Source: Pratylenchus scribneri (Eukaryota > Nematoda > Chromadorea > Rhabditida > Pratylenchidae). Taken from it: a DNA stretch of 64,000 nucleotides. A program made the position numbers and the translations under genes. The stretch lies in contig JAQSEB010000005.1 of NCBI GenBank assembly GCA_030063045.1, forward strand, positions 923,501-987,500. Direction: 5' to 3'. Positions 12,901 to 24,317 of the stretch are shown here, in pieces (position 1 is the first letter of the stretch; every line of letters begins with the position of its first letter). The notes under the pieces were generated by a model. That model did no database searches. It was not told the DNA's origin and saw nothing but the letters and a program-made list of their open reading frames with translations.

Positions 12901-15900
12901 TGAACCATTAAACCAAAATTGGTTTAGACCGTTTAATACCCTTTAATTGTTGACCAAACCAAAATTGGTTTAAACCGTTTAATACCCTTTAATTATTGAC
13001 CAAACCAAAATTGGTTTAAACCGCTTAATACCCTTTAATTATTGACCAAACCAAAATTGGTTTAAACCGTTTAATACCCTTTAATTGTTGACCAAACCAA
13101 AATTGGTTTAAACCGCTTAATACCCTTTAATTATTGACCAAACCAAAATTGGTTTAAACCGTTTAATACCCTTTAATTGTTGACCAAACCAAAATTGGTT
13201 TAAACCGTTTAATAACCTTTAATTGTTGACCAAACCAAAATTGGTTTAAACCGTTTAATACCCTTTAATTATTGACCAAACCAAAATTGGTTTAAACCGT
13301 TTAATACCCTTTAATTGTTGACCAAACCAAAATTGGTTTAAACCGTTTAATACCCTTTAATTGTTGACCAAACCACGACAAATTATATACCATTCAATGC
13401 GTTTTGACCAGCTCTATCCAATTTTGGATATGTAGTTTATGAATTTGGGACTCAAATTACTTAAATTTCTCTGCCAATTTTAAAATTTTCACATTAATTT
13501 GCCAAAAACTGACCAAATAATAATGAATAATTGGAGTGGTTCCACCAGTTGACCGAAAGCGTAGGAACACCAAAACGCAAAGTGCATTCAGTGAAATGCC
13601 GGAAAGGACGAACAACAATGTGAGTGGACCATTCAATAGCCAGGAGAGCATCTCTTGGACGGGCACAAAATCTCGATGATTGGCCAAATCGAACCAGGAG
13701 GATGCACTCAAAATTGGCGACGGGGAGAATTCTGGGTTATCAGAGATTGCCGGGGATGAAGCCGAAGGGAATAATGGATCTGGGTGATGTCTGTAAAAAT
13801 GGATGGATTATTTATTTTATATTAGGCAATGAATTGTGAAGGGCATCATATTTTTTGGCTCTCATAATTTGAGGATATGGTGAAGGAATAAAATTATAGG
13901 AATTTGCCATAAAATATGGCCTAAAATTGAGGGTGGAAAAGAATGGCACAATTTTTGGCAATGGCACAGTTTTCGGGATTATTCACTCAGAAATTATTGA
14001 TATTTTTAATTTATTTTCTTTTGCAATTTTTGGCCTATATTTTTGGTTTATTTCCTTTTAAAATTGTTTGACCAATATTTGAATGGATGAATTATTTGTA
14101 TTTTAGTCAATGAATTGTGAAGGCCATCAATTTTGTGGCCATCATAATTTAGGGATATGGTGAAGGAATAAAATTATAGGAATTTGCCATAAAACATAGA
14201 GAAGGGAATGGCACAATTTTTTGGCAATGGTAATTTTTCGGGTTTATCCTCTCTAATAAAATTTTTGGTAATGCACAATTTTTGGGATTTTATTCCCTTT
14301 GAAATTTGTGATATTTTTAATTTATTTTCTTTTGCAATTTTTGGCCTATATTTTTGGTTTATTTCCTATTTAAAATTATTTGGCCAATATTTGGATGATT
14401 TATAAAGAATATTTAATAGGTTATTGTCATACGCGGATTAATGATGACCAAATATGTAAATATTTAAATTATTAAACATTGAGGAAGTAATTTTAAGAGA
14501 GGAAGCGGAACAAAAAAACAATGGGTAAATAAATGTTTTAAAACCTCATTTTAATATTTCCCTTTGTCCTCATTATTGGGCTTTTTTTTGACATAAACGA
14601 AAGCATTGGAATAATATTGAGGAAGATAGAGGAAATAATTCTTTTTTATTCCAATTAAAAAATTGTTTTTTAATTTCTCTCTTTTAAAGCACATTACACT
14701 TCCCCACAACTAATTTGTCCTTTTAAATTTAATGGCCTATTCCCTATTAGCCCGACTTCCTTTCTTTGAAAGGGAAATAAAATTTGCAAAATTACATTAA
14801 TATGGCAAATTAAATTTTATCAATTGGAAGTACTTAAAAATGCTGCCCAAATTTTAATAAATGTCTAATTAAATCCAGGAGGAATGCTCTTTGTGCCCCA
14901 TAAAATATTTTGAAATTTGGCCTCGATTAAATTTGAATATTTTTGGGCCAAAAATTTTATTTATTTAAATAAATCCAAAATTTTCAAATCGAATAGGAAA
15001 AAAAGCTGAAATTCAAAAAGGACAAAAATTAAAATCTCTAAATATTCTCGGATGAGAAGATTAATTTAACATATCATTTACAAAATAGAGAAAAAAATTT
15101 TAAAAAGGATAAAAATTAAAAATTAAAATCTTTGAATATTCTCGGGTGGAATTTTAATGTAAAAAATAAAAGGAAGCAAAAAAGGACTAAATAAAAAAGT
15201 GATGAAAATGGAAAGATGCCGGAAAAAATTGGCTGCTTAAAATGGGAACTTATAGAGCCTACTTTTTGATGGCGCACTTTTTTGTCCACAAGTATTTTTT
15301 GGCCACCTCCCCCACCCTTTCCCAACACATCAAAAAGTGGGAGGGCGAAGGGCAAAAGAGAGCGTGGGAAAATTTGTGCCAAAAACGAATTAATGAGTAT
15401 GGGAAGAGGGGCCGGTCGCCTTTGGGGAAAAACTTCTCTTTCCATTGGGAATATGGCCAACATTGTGAAGGGAAGGGAAGGGAAGGGCCAATGAGCAGTG
15501 CCGAAGGCCAGCGGCTTCTGGGAATGCAAGAATGTGCCGAAAGCCCTTTTCCCAGTTTTCCTTCATATTATCTGCTTTGGCACACACAAAAAAAACATTA
15601 TTCCCTGGAAATGGACTAGTTTATGGCCAAATGGATGTGTATGGATATGTGGATAAGACCCAGTGAAGGGAAATGTGGCCTAAAGTGTCGAAGGGAATGG
15701 ACATTAGTCGAAATGGCGTGAAATCGGCAAAATGGACGGAAAATGGGCACATTCCCCCTAATAAGGGGAATTTTGCGTGGGGATCATTGGGAGGAGTGAC
15801 GAGAGGGAAGGGCAAAAATCAGTGAAAAATAGCCTAGGGGTAATTCAAATAAATAAATAAATTTTCCTGATGAGGTGCCAAAACCCAATTATTTCTACTT

Positions 15901-18900
15901 TATTTACTCTTACTAATGAAATGTTATTACTTATTATTATTATTATTTCCCTGGTAAATAATGGATGATTGAGTACTTATTATGCCATTCTTTTGGCCAT
16001 AACTCAACAAGGAAACAACCAATTTGGGAAGGCGATACGCCATTTGAAAGCCCAAAATGTCCTCTAAAAATGATTTATTTTCAATTTAATTAAATAAATA
16101 TTTAAATGAAGTTAAATTTAAATGTTTTTGAGTGTAATAAACTGGAATATTTAAAAATAAAGCCGCTTATTTACAAATTATTTTAAATTTTCAAAATATT
16201 AGAAAAGCCACTTTTTAGAGGATATTTAGGGCTTTCAAATGGCATATTGCCTTCCCAAATTGGTTGCTTCCTTGTTGAGCTATGGCCAAAAAGAACAACC
16301 CAGAGGTATTGCGTATCTATTTTATACGGGTTTTTGTTTATTTCGACAAAATTTTATTTATACAATTATAATAATTTGGCGGAAATTAATGAAAAAAAGC
16401 ATTAAAAAATTGTTTTTAATATTTTATAATTTCAGGGTGGCCACTCGCCACCCTCAAAAATATGTTTATTTTGCCCTTAAGAGAAATGCCAAAATCCAAT
16501 CAACATTTTTTTCTACAAAAATAAATAATAAAGGCCAAGGGATTTTCTATTTGAAATGTCTGTAAATGACAATCCAGCTAATATAATTTTTTTTATTTTT
16601 ATGCCATTCCCATGCAAAAAATCTCCGATTTATTTTCTTGTCCAAAATTGCGTGCCTCAAATGAATAATGATTTTGGTTATGGCCAAAGGCACAATTGGG
16701 CCGGAAAATTGAGTGGGGGAGGGGAAGATTAATTGTAGGCCAAACTTTGACCTCAATTTTGCTAGATGTGACTAATTATTTACCTATATTTGAAGGTTAA
16801 ATTTGTACACAAATTTACACATCATTTTATTCGGCATGGGACTTTTTTTTGGTATTTTGGTCCAAAGCTCAGCTATGTAATTACGAATCTGGAAAGGAAA
16901 TATATCATTAGAAAGCCCAAAATGTCCTCTAAAAGTAAGCTTATCCAAATCTTAGAAAATCCCAGCCTTAATAAAAGTTTACAGGCTTTAAACCTTTGAG
17001 AGTGTAATAAATCCGAATTTCATGAGAAAACGTCGCTTATTTTACAAATTATTTTAAATTTTCAAAAAATTAGGTAGGCCACTTTTTAGAGGACATTTTT
17101 GGCTTTCCAATGGCATATCGCCTTCCTAAATTGGTTGCTTCCTTGTTGAGTTATGGCCAAAAGAATGGCATCAGTTTTTGAATAGTTCTGTTTTGGTTGC
17201 TTAGAGAAACATTTGCTTCTTTTCAAAGCCATTTTTAAAAGTCCTTAAAATATTTCTTTTAAATAGAATAAAAGTTTTACATGTTCAAAGATTAAGCCAC
17301 TGAAGGAAATGGAAACTTTTGGGCCAAGGCCAAATGGATAGAATGGGAAAAGAATGGAAAATGTGGCATAAAAGAGTGCAAATAATGGAATTTGAGTTAA
17401 TGGAATTTATTAGTCGAGGCGGAAAATCCAGGAAGTTGGCAACAGCCTAAAATTTGCACAAAATGCTTTTTATATGGTTTTTACTTTTTAGGCAAAGAAT
17501 TATCGATTAGCTTCAAAATATATTAAAATTATTAATAAAACTTTTTATAAAAATTTTCCATAATTTTAATATTTTGTACCATTTTTATTTAGAATTATAA
17601 TAGATTTCTCTGTGATTTTTATATCATTTGATAGATTATTCATATAGAATTCTTGTAAAAATGTTCTTAATAATTACCCATTGAATGAACAGTGAATTAA
17701 AAAAGAATAAACAGTATTGGGATTTGGGAGTTGCGAGCTAAATTGTATACCTTGTTAGCTAATTTTTTGCCCATATCTCATCAAGGAAGCAACCAATTTG
17801 AGAAAGCAATATGCCATTTGAAAGCCCTAAATGTACTCGAAAAAGTGGCTTTGCTAATTTTTTAAAATTTTAAAGCAATTTTATAAAATATGTGATTTTC
17901 CCCCAACTAGTCGGGTTTATTTCACTCATTAAAAGATATTTAATATTATTTGAATGTAAGCTTAATTTTAAAAAATTTAAGAAAGGCAATTTTATAGGAC
18001 ATTTAGTGCTTTCGATGGCGTATCGCTTTTGCTAAATTCCTTTCTTATTTGTTGAGATTATGGAAAAAATCAACGGTAACATAATCGTCTAGTCCATGGT
18101 ATGGTGGTTCTATTTTCTAGTTTTTTTAGTGCAATTTCAATAAACAAAATTTTTTGGCGAATTTTGTAGCAAACATATGATACGTGGGGAACATATTCAT
18201 CATCTGCAATTTTTTCGTGGGCACTAATCTTCCCCACATTTTCGCCTATTAAATTTGATGGCACCCACCAACAAAAATCCATCAAATAATAATAAATTTG
18301 CACGCGTGAACGCGCCAATAAGTAAGTGCCAAACATTAACTTCGCCTCAATGAAAATAATAAAATGTGGAGGATGGATGCACTTTGGTGGCCAAAAAATG
18401 GAATATTTTAGAAGGTGTCCGTCCAGCCAAAAGCCTTTTAAGTGACGATTTTCCCACCCATCCGCCTCCCATCCCCCATAAAATGTCCTTTTTTCTGAGC
18501 CAATAAAAAACTTTTTTCCCTGGCCCGTGCCATCTTTTCCCATATTTACAAGTGGCAGCCCCAGGAATTAATCAATTAATAATGTGGAAAATGAATGGAG
18601 GCCATCTTCATCATTTGGCCTCCTCCATAATATGTTTTTGTGCTAATACCATGAAAAATTGGGAGCCACTTTAGTTTTGGCGCAGAAATATTTATGCGCT
18701 TGAATAAATAAAAAGGGGGAGGAAAGCGCAAATTCTAAAAGGGACCATAACCCATAACAAGTGTCTAATTGATGTACAGGACGCGAGTAACCAATCTAAA
18801 CCTAGACCATTTTTATGATTGGCTTTTTAACATTTTTATTTTTAGAGTATTTATTGCGCAATATATGAAAACTGTCTGAATTTATATTCGCTTGAATGAA

Positions 18901-20509
18901 TAATTTGGAGTTTGGACTATGGAGATTGGAGAGGAAGATGAATATATAAAATTATATTATCGATAGCTAATTAAAATATTCACGATTAAACAATCAGACC
19001 ATTTTTATAAGCTTTTTATAGCGTTTAATTTTACGCAGTATGAGAAATGGAGAAAATTGATATAGGCTTTTGTGTCATAACTAACCTAGGTGATAATCAA
19101 TTAAGGAAGGCGATATACCATTCGTAAGCCCAAAGTGTCCTCTAAAAATTGCTTTTTTAATTTTTATGAAATCTAATTTTAAAAAAGATTAAATATCTAT
19201 GAATGTAATAATCCCGAAAATTTTGAGAAAACCGCATATTTTATAAATTATTTTAAGTTCCCCAAAAAATTAAAAAAGCCACATTTTATAGTACATTTAG
19301 GACTATCAAATGGTATATCGCCTTCCCAAATTGGTTATTTCCTTGTTGAGTTATGGCCAAAAGAACAACTGTAGTTTTTTTTATTAATGTATAGCGGTTC
19401 AACAATTTTAAAATTTGCTAAATTGAGTGTAATAAATGGGAGACAAGTTCGCTTGAGTAATGCGTGAATGCTTTTTCCCAAGAAGTAGGCCAAATTTCCT
19501 ACCCAATCAAATTGGCACATTTTCCATTGAAACTGAATTAAAAATTTGGGGACAAACTCGTAGAAATGAATGTATACTAGAATTAGGGGAATTTGCTATA
19601 CATATGCGCATTGCGCGCAAGTTGAGTGCACTTTTAACCGGAGAAAAATGAATTTATTAAATTAATGAATTCAAACTTCGAAGAAATATGGCAATATGAA
19701 AATGAAATGAGGATAATTTTGGATAATTTGATTGAATGATCCGCGCGTCCCTAAATGTAATTTTATTTATTATAGGGAATTATTGAGAATGGATAAATTT
19801 AAAATGGATAGCGGCTAATTAATTTGGAAATTAAAATTGGGTGGATAAAACGGAAATGACCGAAAGATAGTGCCAAATTAAGTTTTTCATTTTTGTAAAT
19901 TTTTGGTTGAAAAGAGCGGAAATGTACTCTGTATGAGAGAAAAATTGTGCCAATTTAAGTTCGCCATTTTTATGAATTTTTCACAAAAATTTTAATTTAT
20001 TTTTGACATTAAAATTTACCAAGATACTTATTAAGGCCATAATTTGGAATAATTCAAGCCATTTTTTGTTAGATTTTTCTTTAAAATTTTATTTTTGAGA
20101 TTGATCAAAATATTAGGGCAAAAAATTCAAATAACTTAATTCAATTTTAAAAATTTCAAAAAAATTTTGACTTATTTTTAACACAAAAATATAACTAAAA
20201 TATTAGAGTCAAAAATTTTTTAATAATTTCATATTTAATTTAAGTATTCGTCTGAAAATTGGCTGATAAAGTCCAAGTCCCACTAAAAATCTTAGAAAAA
20301 TGCAATTTAATTTACCTGATTATATTGAGAGGCGAAATGGTCGACGCAGACAATTGGCCATTGCCCATTTCTTGACGAAATGTTGCACTTTTTGTGGTTG
20401 TTGTGGCAATTGAGGACGCAAAAATTGCAGCAGCTGTGGAAGGGGGCGTCGGAATGGAAGAAAAGGAAAATTGGGAAGGGCTGCTGCTGGATGGCCAAAT
20501 TGTGGCCAT
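3947..20509 (-). CDS. Class A neuropeptide GPCR, FMRFamide-receptor (FRPR)-like, 13 coding exons
   Basis: Model: 20509-20316, 13790-13514, 12239-12171, 11590-11495, 11448-11375, 11001-10764, 9099-8901, 8457-8277, 7644-7473, 6852-6721, 5816-5674, 5104-4820, 4064-3947. Total 2178 nt, 725 residues; every junction is GT-AG and phase-consistent. Residues 1-100 form a Ser/Thr/Pro-rich extracellular tail. TM1 follows (LLNGPLTLLFVLSGISLN). TM2 is exon 3 (ISLACWHSALLCNAFVLY). TM3 ends in the DRY box, LALTLDRYLALC (D219-Y221). TM4 and a long second loop with Cys and NST/NGT glycosylation sites are in exon 6, TM5 in exon 7, TM6 in exon 9, and TM7 reads NCSTNFWVFIFYVRGF. The third cytoplasmic loop and the 180-residue tail are Ser/Gly/Asn-rich. 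The TM2-TM3 and TM7 signatures resemble nematode FMRFamide-like peptide receptors; ligand and G protein cannot be read from sequence. The start is the ATG of exon 1, which joins exon 2 in phase across 6.5 kb. Confidence 0.85.
5880..6660 (+). mobile_element. Family A minisatellite MITE, 13 x 46-bp units
   Basis: Left flank TTAGTTTTGAACCATTAAACC, then 13 tandem copies of a 46-bp unit centred on GGTTTAAACCGTTTAATACCC, then a right flank containing CAAATTATATACCA and GCTCTATCCAATTTTGGGTA. The same flanks occur at ten other places in the window with different unit numbers. It lies in the GPCR intron between exons 11 and 10. Confidence 0.9.
7731..7820. mobile_element. Family B foldback MITE, half copy
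   Basis: Only one arm is present, from GCCATAGCTCAA through the GATATGCCATTT core. It lies in a GPCR intron next to a full copy. Confidence 0.6.
7905..8235. mobile_element. Family B foldback MITE
   Basis: Inverted arms of about 100 bp: the left arm runs from TTTTGTCCATAGCTCATCAA through GCGATAAAACATTCGAAAGC, and the right arm ends TTGTTGAGTTATGGCCAAAA. The centre is AT-rich and not palindromic. It accounts for most of the GPCR intron between exons 9 and 8. Confidence 0.85.
9165..9485. mobile_element. Family B foldback MITE
   Basis: The left arm carries TTCTTTTGGCCAAAGCTCAA and GGAAGACGATATGCCATTTT; the right arm is diverged and ends ATATGGCCAAAAGTACGG. It lies in the GPCR intron between exons 7 and 6. 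Confidence 0.8.
9542..10737. mobile_element. hAT-like non-autonomous element, 1196 bp
   Basis: The terminal inverted repeats TAGGGTTAATTACCCG and CGGGTAATTAACCCTA match exactly. Both sides are flanked by the 8-bp duplication AAAATTAC (9534-9541 and 10738-10745), the size expected for hAT transposons. The subterminal regions are rich in CGGGTA repeats. No transposase frame is visible. It sits in the GPCR intron with its right end only 26 bp from the splice donor of exon 6 (exon ends at 10764). Confidence 0.93.
11075..11270 (+). mobile_element. Family A minisatellite MITE, 1 unit
   Basis: Family A flanks around a single 46-bp unit. It lies in the GPCR intron between exons 6 and 5. Confidence 0.85.
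11630..12140. mobile_element. Family B foldback MITE, enlarged or nested copy
   Basis: Both family B arms are present (GGCCATATCTCAACAAGGAA on the left, TCTTGAGATATGGCCAAAAA on the right), but the interval is about 500 bp instead of 310. Extra central sequence (about 11890-11990) looks like a second diverged right arm. It fills the GPCR intron between exons 4 and 3. Confidence 0.75.
12820..13450 (+). mobile_element. Family A minisatellite MITE, 10 units
   Basis: Family A flanks around ten 46-bp units, some with TTGTTGACC and some with TTATTGACC. It lies between GPCR exons 3 and 2. Confidence 0.9.
13800..14400. repeat. Tandem duplication, about 285-bp unit, two copies
   Basis: The segment with AATGAATTGTGAAGG, AGGATATGGTGAAGGAATAA and ATTTTTGGCCTATATTTTTG occurs twice head to tail; the second copy has a small internal duplication. 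It lies within the long first GPCR intron. Confidence 0.8.
14401..15981. other. GPCR intron 1, no gene seen
   Basis: AT-rich sequence with a moderately G+C-richer part around 15240-15830 that holds overlapping open frames on both strands. None has splice context, conserved motifs or a signal peptide, so I treat it as intron. Confidence 0.5.
15982..16292. mobile_element. Family B foldback MITE
   Basis: Well-preserved arms: TTCTTTTGGCCATAACTCAA on the left and TTGAGCTATGGCCAAAAAGA on the right. It lies in GPCR intron 1. Confidence 0.9.
16845..17168. mobile_element. Family B foldback MITE, left arm diverged
   Basis: The left arm has drifted (TTGGTCCAAAGCTCAGCTAT); the right arm is close to consensus and ends TTGAGTTATGGCCAAAAGAA. 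It lies in GPCR intron 1. Confidence 0.8.
17757..18070. mobile_element. Family B foldback MITE, right arm diverged
   Basis: The left arm carries CATATCTCATCAAGGAAGCA and GCAATATGCCATTTGAAAGC. The right arm is recognisable but mutated. It lies in GPCR intron 1. Confidence 0.75.
18071..19060. other. GPCR intron 1, no gene seen
   Basis: Contains a 157-codon minus-strand open frame (18543-18070) without splice context or recognisable motif, and plain AT-rich sequence. Confidence 0.4.
19065..19370. mobile_element. Family B foldback MITE
   Basis: Arms flank an AT-rich centre: GGCGATATACCATTCGTAAG on the left and TTGAGTTATGGCCAAAAGAA on the right. It lies in GPCR intron 1. Confidence 0.8.
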
Positions 20510-20865
20510 TTTTTGTGAAGGGAATTGGCCGAAATTTGTGGCAGAAAACAGGAATTCGGAATTATTTATTTGACAAAAAAATCTGCAAAAAAATAAAATA
20601 TACGAAAATTTTAAGGGAATAGTAAATGTGTGTCAAATTAATGTTTTAAGGGTTTAAGTGAGTAAAGATTGTTGGAAAAAATGAATAAATCTTCTCTGCT
20701 GCCTACAGTTATTGATATAAAAGGGACAAAAGAGAATACGATAACGTATATTTTTATTCCCTTCGTTAGAAATTGAGGGAACCTAGAGGCAAAATAATCA
20801 AAAGAAAAGAACCAAAGCAGAGAGCCATCTTGTCATTGGTCAATTTTTGCTACGTTTTTAATAAT

Positions 20866-21165
20866 AATAACTCATCAAGCAATGAACCAATTTTGATGAT
20901 TTTTTTATCAAATTAAAGAGCAGACATTTGGCTATCTAATAATATTAATTTTATTTAAATTGATTCAGAATTGATGGAATTATGCCTAAAAAAATCATTG
21001 AACATTTCGCTAATTCATAGTACTAAAGGTCATTTTCAATGATATTTTTGGGCACAACTCCAACAATTTTGAACCAATTTAAATAAAATTAATGTTATTC
21101 TATAGCCAACTTTATGATGTTCTTTAATTTGATAAGAAAATTACCAAAAAAAAGTTCAGTTCTTG
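20866..21165. mobile_element. Family C foldback MITE, truncated by LTR insertion
   Basis: Palindromic arms: AACTCATCAAGCAATGAACC with AGAGCAGACATTTGGCTATC on the left, and the inverted equivalent on the right. The LTR retrotransposon begins at 21171, so the right arm lacks its last bases; the LTR element inserted into or beside this MITE. Confidence 0.85.
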
Positions 21166-21170
21166 ATATT

Positions 21171-21673
21171 GTGATGATTCCAGGGTTTGGTTAGCTCTAG
21201 TGGCCCAATCAATTCCCCCTTTCAACCTTTGCCCACTCATTTTCCATTCATCCTTCCCATCCTCATTTCCCCTCTACTCATCCTCCCCTACTTTGGACTT
21301 CTCCTTTCAATCTCAATCCCGACCATTCCCACTTCCCCTTTTATGTTGAATCGCCCCGGCTTATTTAATCCAACTTTTTCCCCTTTATTCTCGCCTTTCT
21401 ACCACCATTCTTGGATTTGACTCCCAGCATCGTTTTTCCATCCACTGCCATTTTCATGCGGAATTAATGAATAAATAAACATCCATTCTTGACCATCTTT
21501 TGGGACGAATTGGGTTTGGGGAAGGGCTGGGGCATTTTCATCAACAATTGAGTGGACGCACTCATTCCCCTTGGCCATTTCAATCGGCATTTCCCATTCC
21601 CAAATCCTTTCCCAAATTCCCCAAATCTCATTCCGCATAAGAACGTTCTACTTGGCCAGTAGAATCGTTTACT
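21171..21673 (+). repeat. 5' LTR
   Basis: 503 bp, matching the copy at 25792-26294 base for base as far as I can follow. It begins GTGATGATTCCAGGGTTTGG. Confidence 0.93.
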
Positions 21674-22250
21674 GGTAGCACCGAATGGAGTCTTCCCTTT
21701 GGCCATTTTTATTTGCGCCATTTTCCATATCGCGTTCATTTTTGCGCCTTTCTTTGCGCCCTTCATTTTTGCCACATCTTCTTTGCGCCTCAATTTATTT
21801 GCGCCCTTTTCTATTAATTTTTGCGCCTCATTCATTTGTGCTCATCTTTCTTCGGTCGGCCGACCAATCTTTCTTTTATTTTGGCGCTCTTTCATTTAGC
21901 ATGCATTTTCTTGGCTCATTTCTCTCTTTCGCATGCATTTTTTGGCGCATTTTCTTTTGGCATGCACTCTCATTTGGCGCACTTTTATTTAGCATGCATT
22001 TTTTCGGCGCAAAGCCCTCTCGCATGTAATTTTCCGGCGCAAAGCCCTCTTTTATGCCTATTTTCGGCCCATTTATCATATGCCGCGCATTTCCTCACCA
22101 TATGCCCATTCTGGCGCATTTCTTCCTACATGCCGTGCATTTCTTACCATATGCCCTTCTCTAGCGCATTTCCTCCATATGCCTCGCATTTCTTTGGCGC
22201 ATATTTTACCTGGTGTTTATACCAAATTTCATCAAATAAACGGAGTAAAT
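21674..22250. repeat. Imperfect short tandem repeats (TTTGCGCC and GCATGCATTTT motifs)
   Basis: Directly after the primer binding site, degenerate 15-25-bp units rich in TTTGCGCCATTT, GGCGCATTT and GCATGCATTTT. They create long but meaningless open frames on both strands. They are part of the internal region of the LTR element. Confidence 0.75.
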
Positions 22251-23517
22251 TGACCCTAATTAGGGCAAAACATTCCAAAATTAAATTAATACTTCAACAA
22301 CAAAAATTAACCAATTCATTAATCTCAAGTTGACTACAAAAGGAATAAATCTACCCTAAAAAGGAGATATTTTTTCCATATTCTCTCAACCCATCCCACC
22401 CTTCAAAAATAATATTAAATAATTAAACTTCACTCTATCCAAAAAGTAAGTAAAGGACTGGTCAATTCAGCCTTACCTTGCCCCAATTTCCCTTCCTCAA
22501 AAATTAACCAAAAATTGTACAATTTTGACATTTTTCATCAAAGGTTAGAAAGCAAAGTCCACATTCCAAAGTAAAAAAAAGCAAGCCTTTTCTTACATTT
22601 TCCTTCCATTAGGCCAATTCCGGAGCTTTTACATTGTCTCATCGGTCTTAACCAATCATCCAATTCCCTTTTTGTCTCCATTCATTCTCCCAAAGGAGCG
22701 GAAATTGTAAAGGATTGAGAAGGGACCATCCGATCAAGAGGTCCATTCTCAGGCATTCTGCTCCTCCGGAAAAGCTCGGATTCTCAAACAACCTAATGGG
22801 AATAAGCAAATGGGAAAATGGAAAAAGATTCTCACGCTTTAAGCGATTCTTCCGGCATTTTTCCTTCCGTTTCAAAAGAATTTCACAATTTTCAAACATT
22901 TTGTAAAAAGATGGAAAAGACATAAGACAATCAACCTCAAACATTAATGGACTCAAAAGATTTATGCGCCGCCATTCACTTTACATTTTCAATCATATCC
23001 ATTTTCGCCTTTTTCTTTTCAAATATTTTTCGATGTTTAATTTTCATTCTTTTTAGAAAAGCAAAAGTTTTTAACATTAATTTTTGGCCAATTTCTACAA
23101 TCCAAGGCCCAATTCAGAGAGGTAAACCAATTCGCCACATCTTCTTCGGATCCCAAAACTACCATTACATTATTTAATTTGAATATTTTCAGAACAATCA
23201 AAGGACATTTGCAAGTTGGTGGCTGGCTGTAAATCATCCATTGGGCACAGTTGGACAGTGTGGGACAAAAACAATTGCCTTGGGCCATCAAAAGTGAACA
23301 GGACCCATTGGAAACGACCACAAATTGTGCAGTCATCTTGGGACAGAAAGCGAACAAGTGGAAAGGTGGGTTTAAATTTCCAAAAATAAAATTTCAAAAT
23401 TTTTTAAACCAAATATTAAATTTTTAATAAAGCGAACGAAGCGTACCTAATTAGGACGCTAGTTTTATTCAACCTAATTTCCAATTTATATTAAAAAGTA
23501 AAATTTCAGGCTTGAAA

Positions 23518-24317
23518 ATGAATTCCAATCACAGCATCGATACATATTCCAGCAATTCACACAAATCTTTTGCAGTTTGGTCACAAAGATTTCAGGATTT
23601 CATCGACGCATTTGGCAACAAAATGAACGAAGCTGAAAAAGTGGCGCGGTTGAAGCGGCTTTAGATGGACATCCAAGACAATTATTTGACGAACTTACTG
23701 ATGAGCAAAAATCGACCTTGGCCAATGCACTCAAATTTCTCACTGCGAAAATAGACTCTCCACAAAAGCGGGAAGTTGCCCGAACTACCATTGCAGCCAT
23801 AAAACAAGAAGATGGCGAAACAATAGCCGATTTCTCCGAAAGATTGCGCAGCCTAGTTGACCAAGCATACTCGCACATGACTTTTCCGGCACGACGCGAG
23901 AGGCTTTGCGAACTTTTCATGGAAAAAATGGACCAAAATGTGGCATTTTTGGTAAAATTGACCGGAACGCAAAGCGATTTTGAAACCGCAAGGACCAAGT
24001 CTATGGAAGTGGAAGCAATGCTGGCCCAACGCAAAAAGGAACCCCAATTATTCGCAATGCAAAGTAGCCAAAACGATGAGGAACAAATTAACAGTGATGA
24101 GAGTACCTTCGAACTCAGTTCGGAAGACTTTTATTGCACCTTCTGTCGAAAGCAGGGACACACAATTTATGAATGCTATTCCAAACCTAGAAATTGGCAA
24201 GAATCTGATCATCAATCATCCAGCCAGGATCACCAAGCAAATTCGATTGACATTCAGGAATTGGCCACACTGATCACAAAACAATTACTGGATGAAATGC
24301 AAAAACGAAAAAACTGA
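23518..24317 (+). pseudogene. Gag polyprotein of the LTR element, frameshifted
   Basis: The reading starts at an ATG at 23518 in one frame and stops at 23662-23664, while clearly continuous Gag-like sequence resumes in the +2 frame from 23661 and runs to the TGA at 24315-24317. The break lies near 23658. The second part is helical and polar, as in capsid regions of LTR retrotransposon Gag, and ends with a CX2CX4HX4C zinc knuckle (CTFCRKQGHTIYEC), the nucleocapsid signature. No fusion to pol follows. The element probably depends on proteins from relatives. Confidence 0.85.

Noticed and set aside
15116..15619. Overlapping 125- and 137-codon open frames on both strands
   Set aside because: Both strands are open because the DNA is locally less AT-rich; neither shows conserved residues or flanking splice signals.
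18070..18543. 157-codon minus-strand open frame
   Set aside because: It lies inside GPCR intron 1, has no splice context, signal peptide or recognisable motif, and its composition matches the surrounding intron.
21685..22333. Several open frames up to 170 codons, rich in Phe, His and Ala
   Set aside because: They are translations of short imperfect tandem repeats in the internal region of the LTR element.
22947..23400. Possible spliced exons on the plus strand (KDICKLVAGCKSS) before gag
   Set aside because: An acceptor-like TTTTCAG and a donor-like GGTGGG frame it, but the opposite strand is also open and no partner exon could be joined; left as internal LTR-element sequence.
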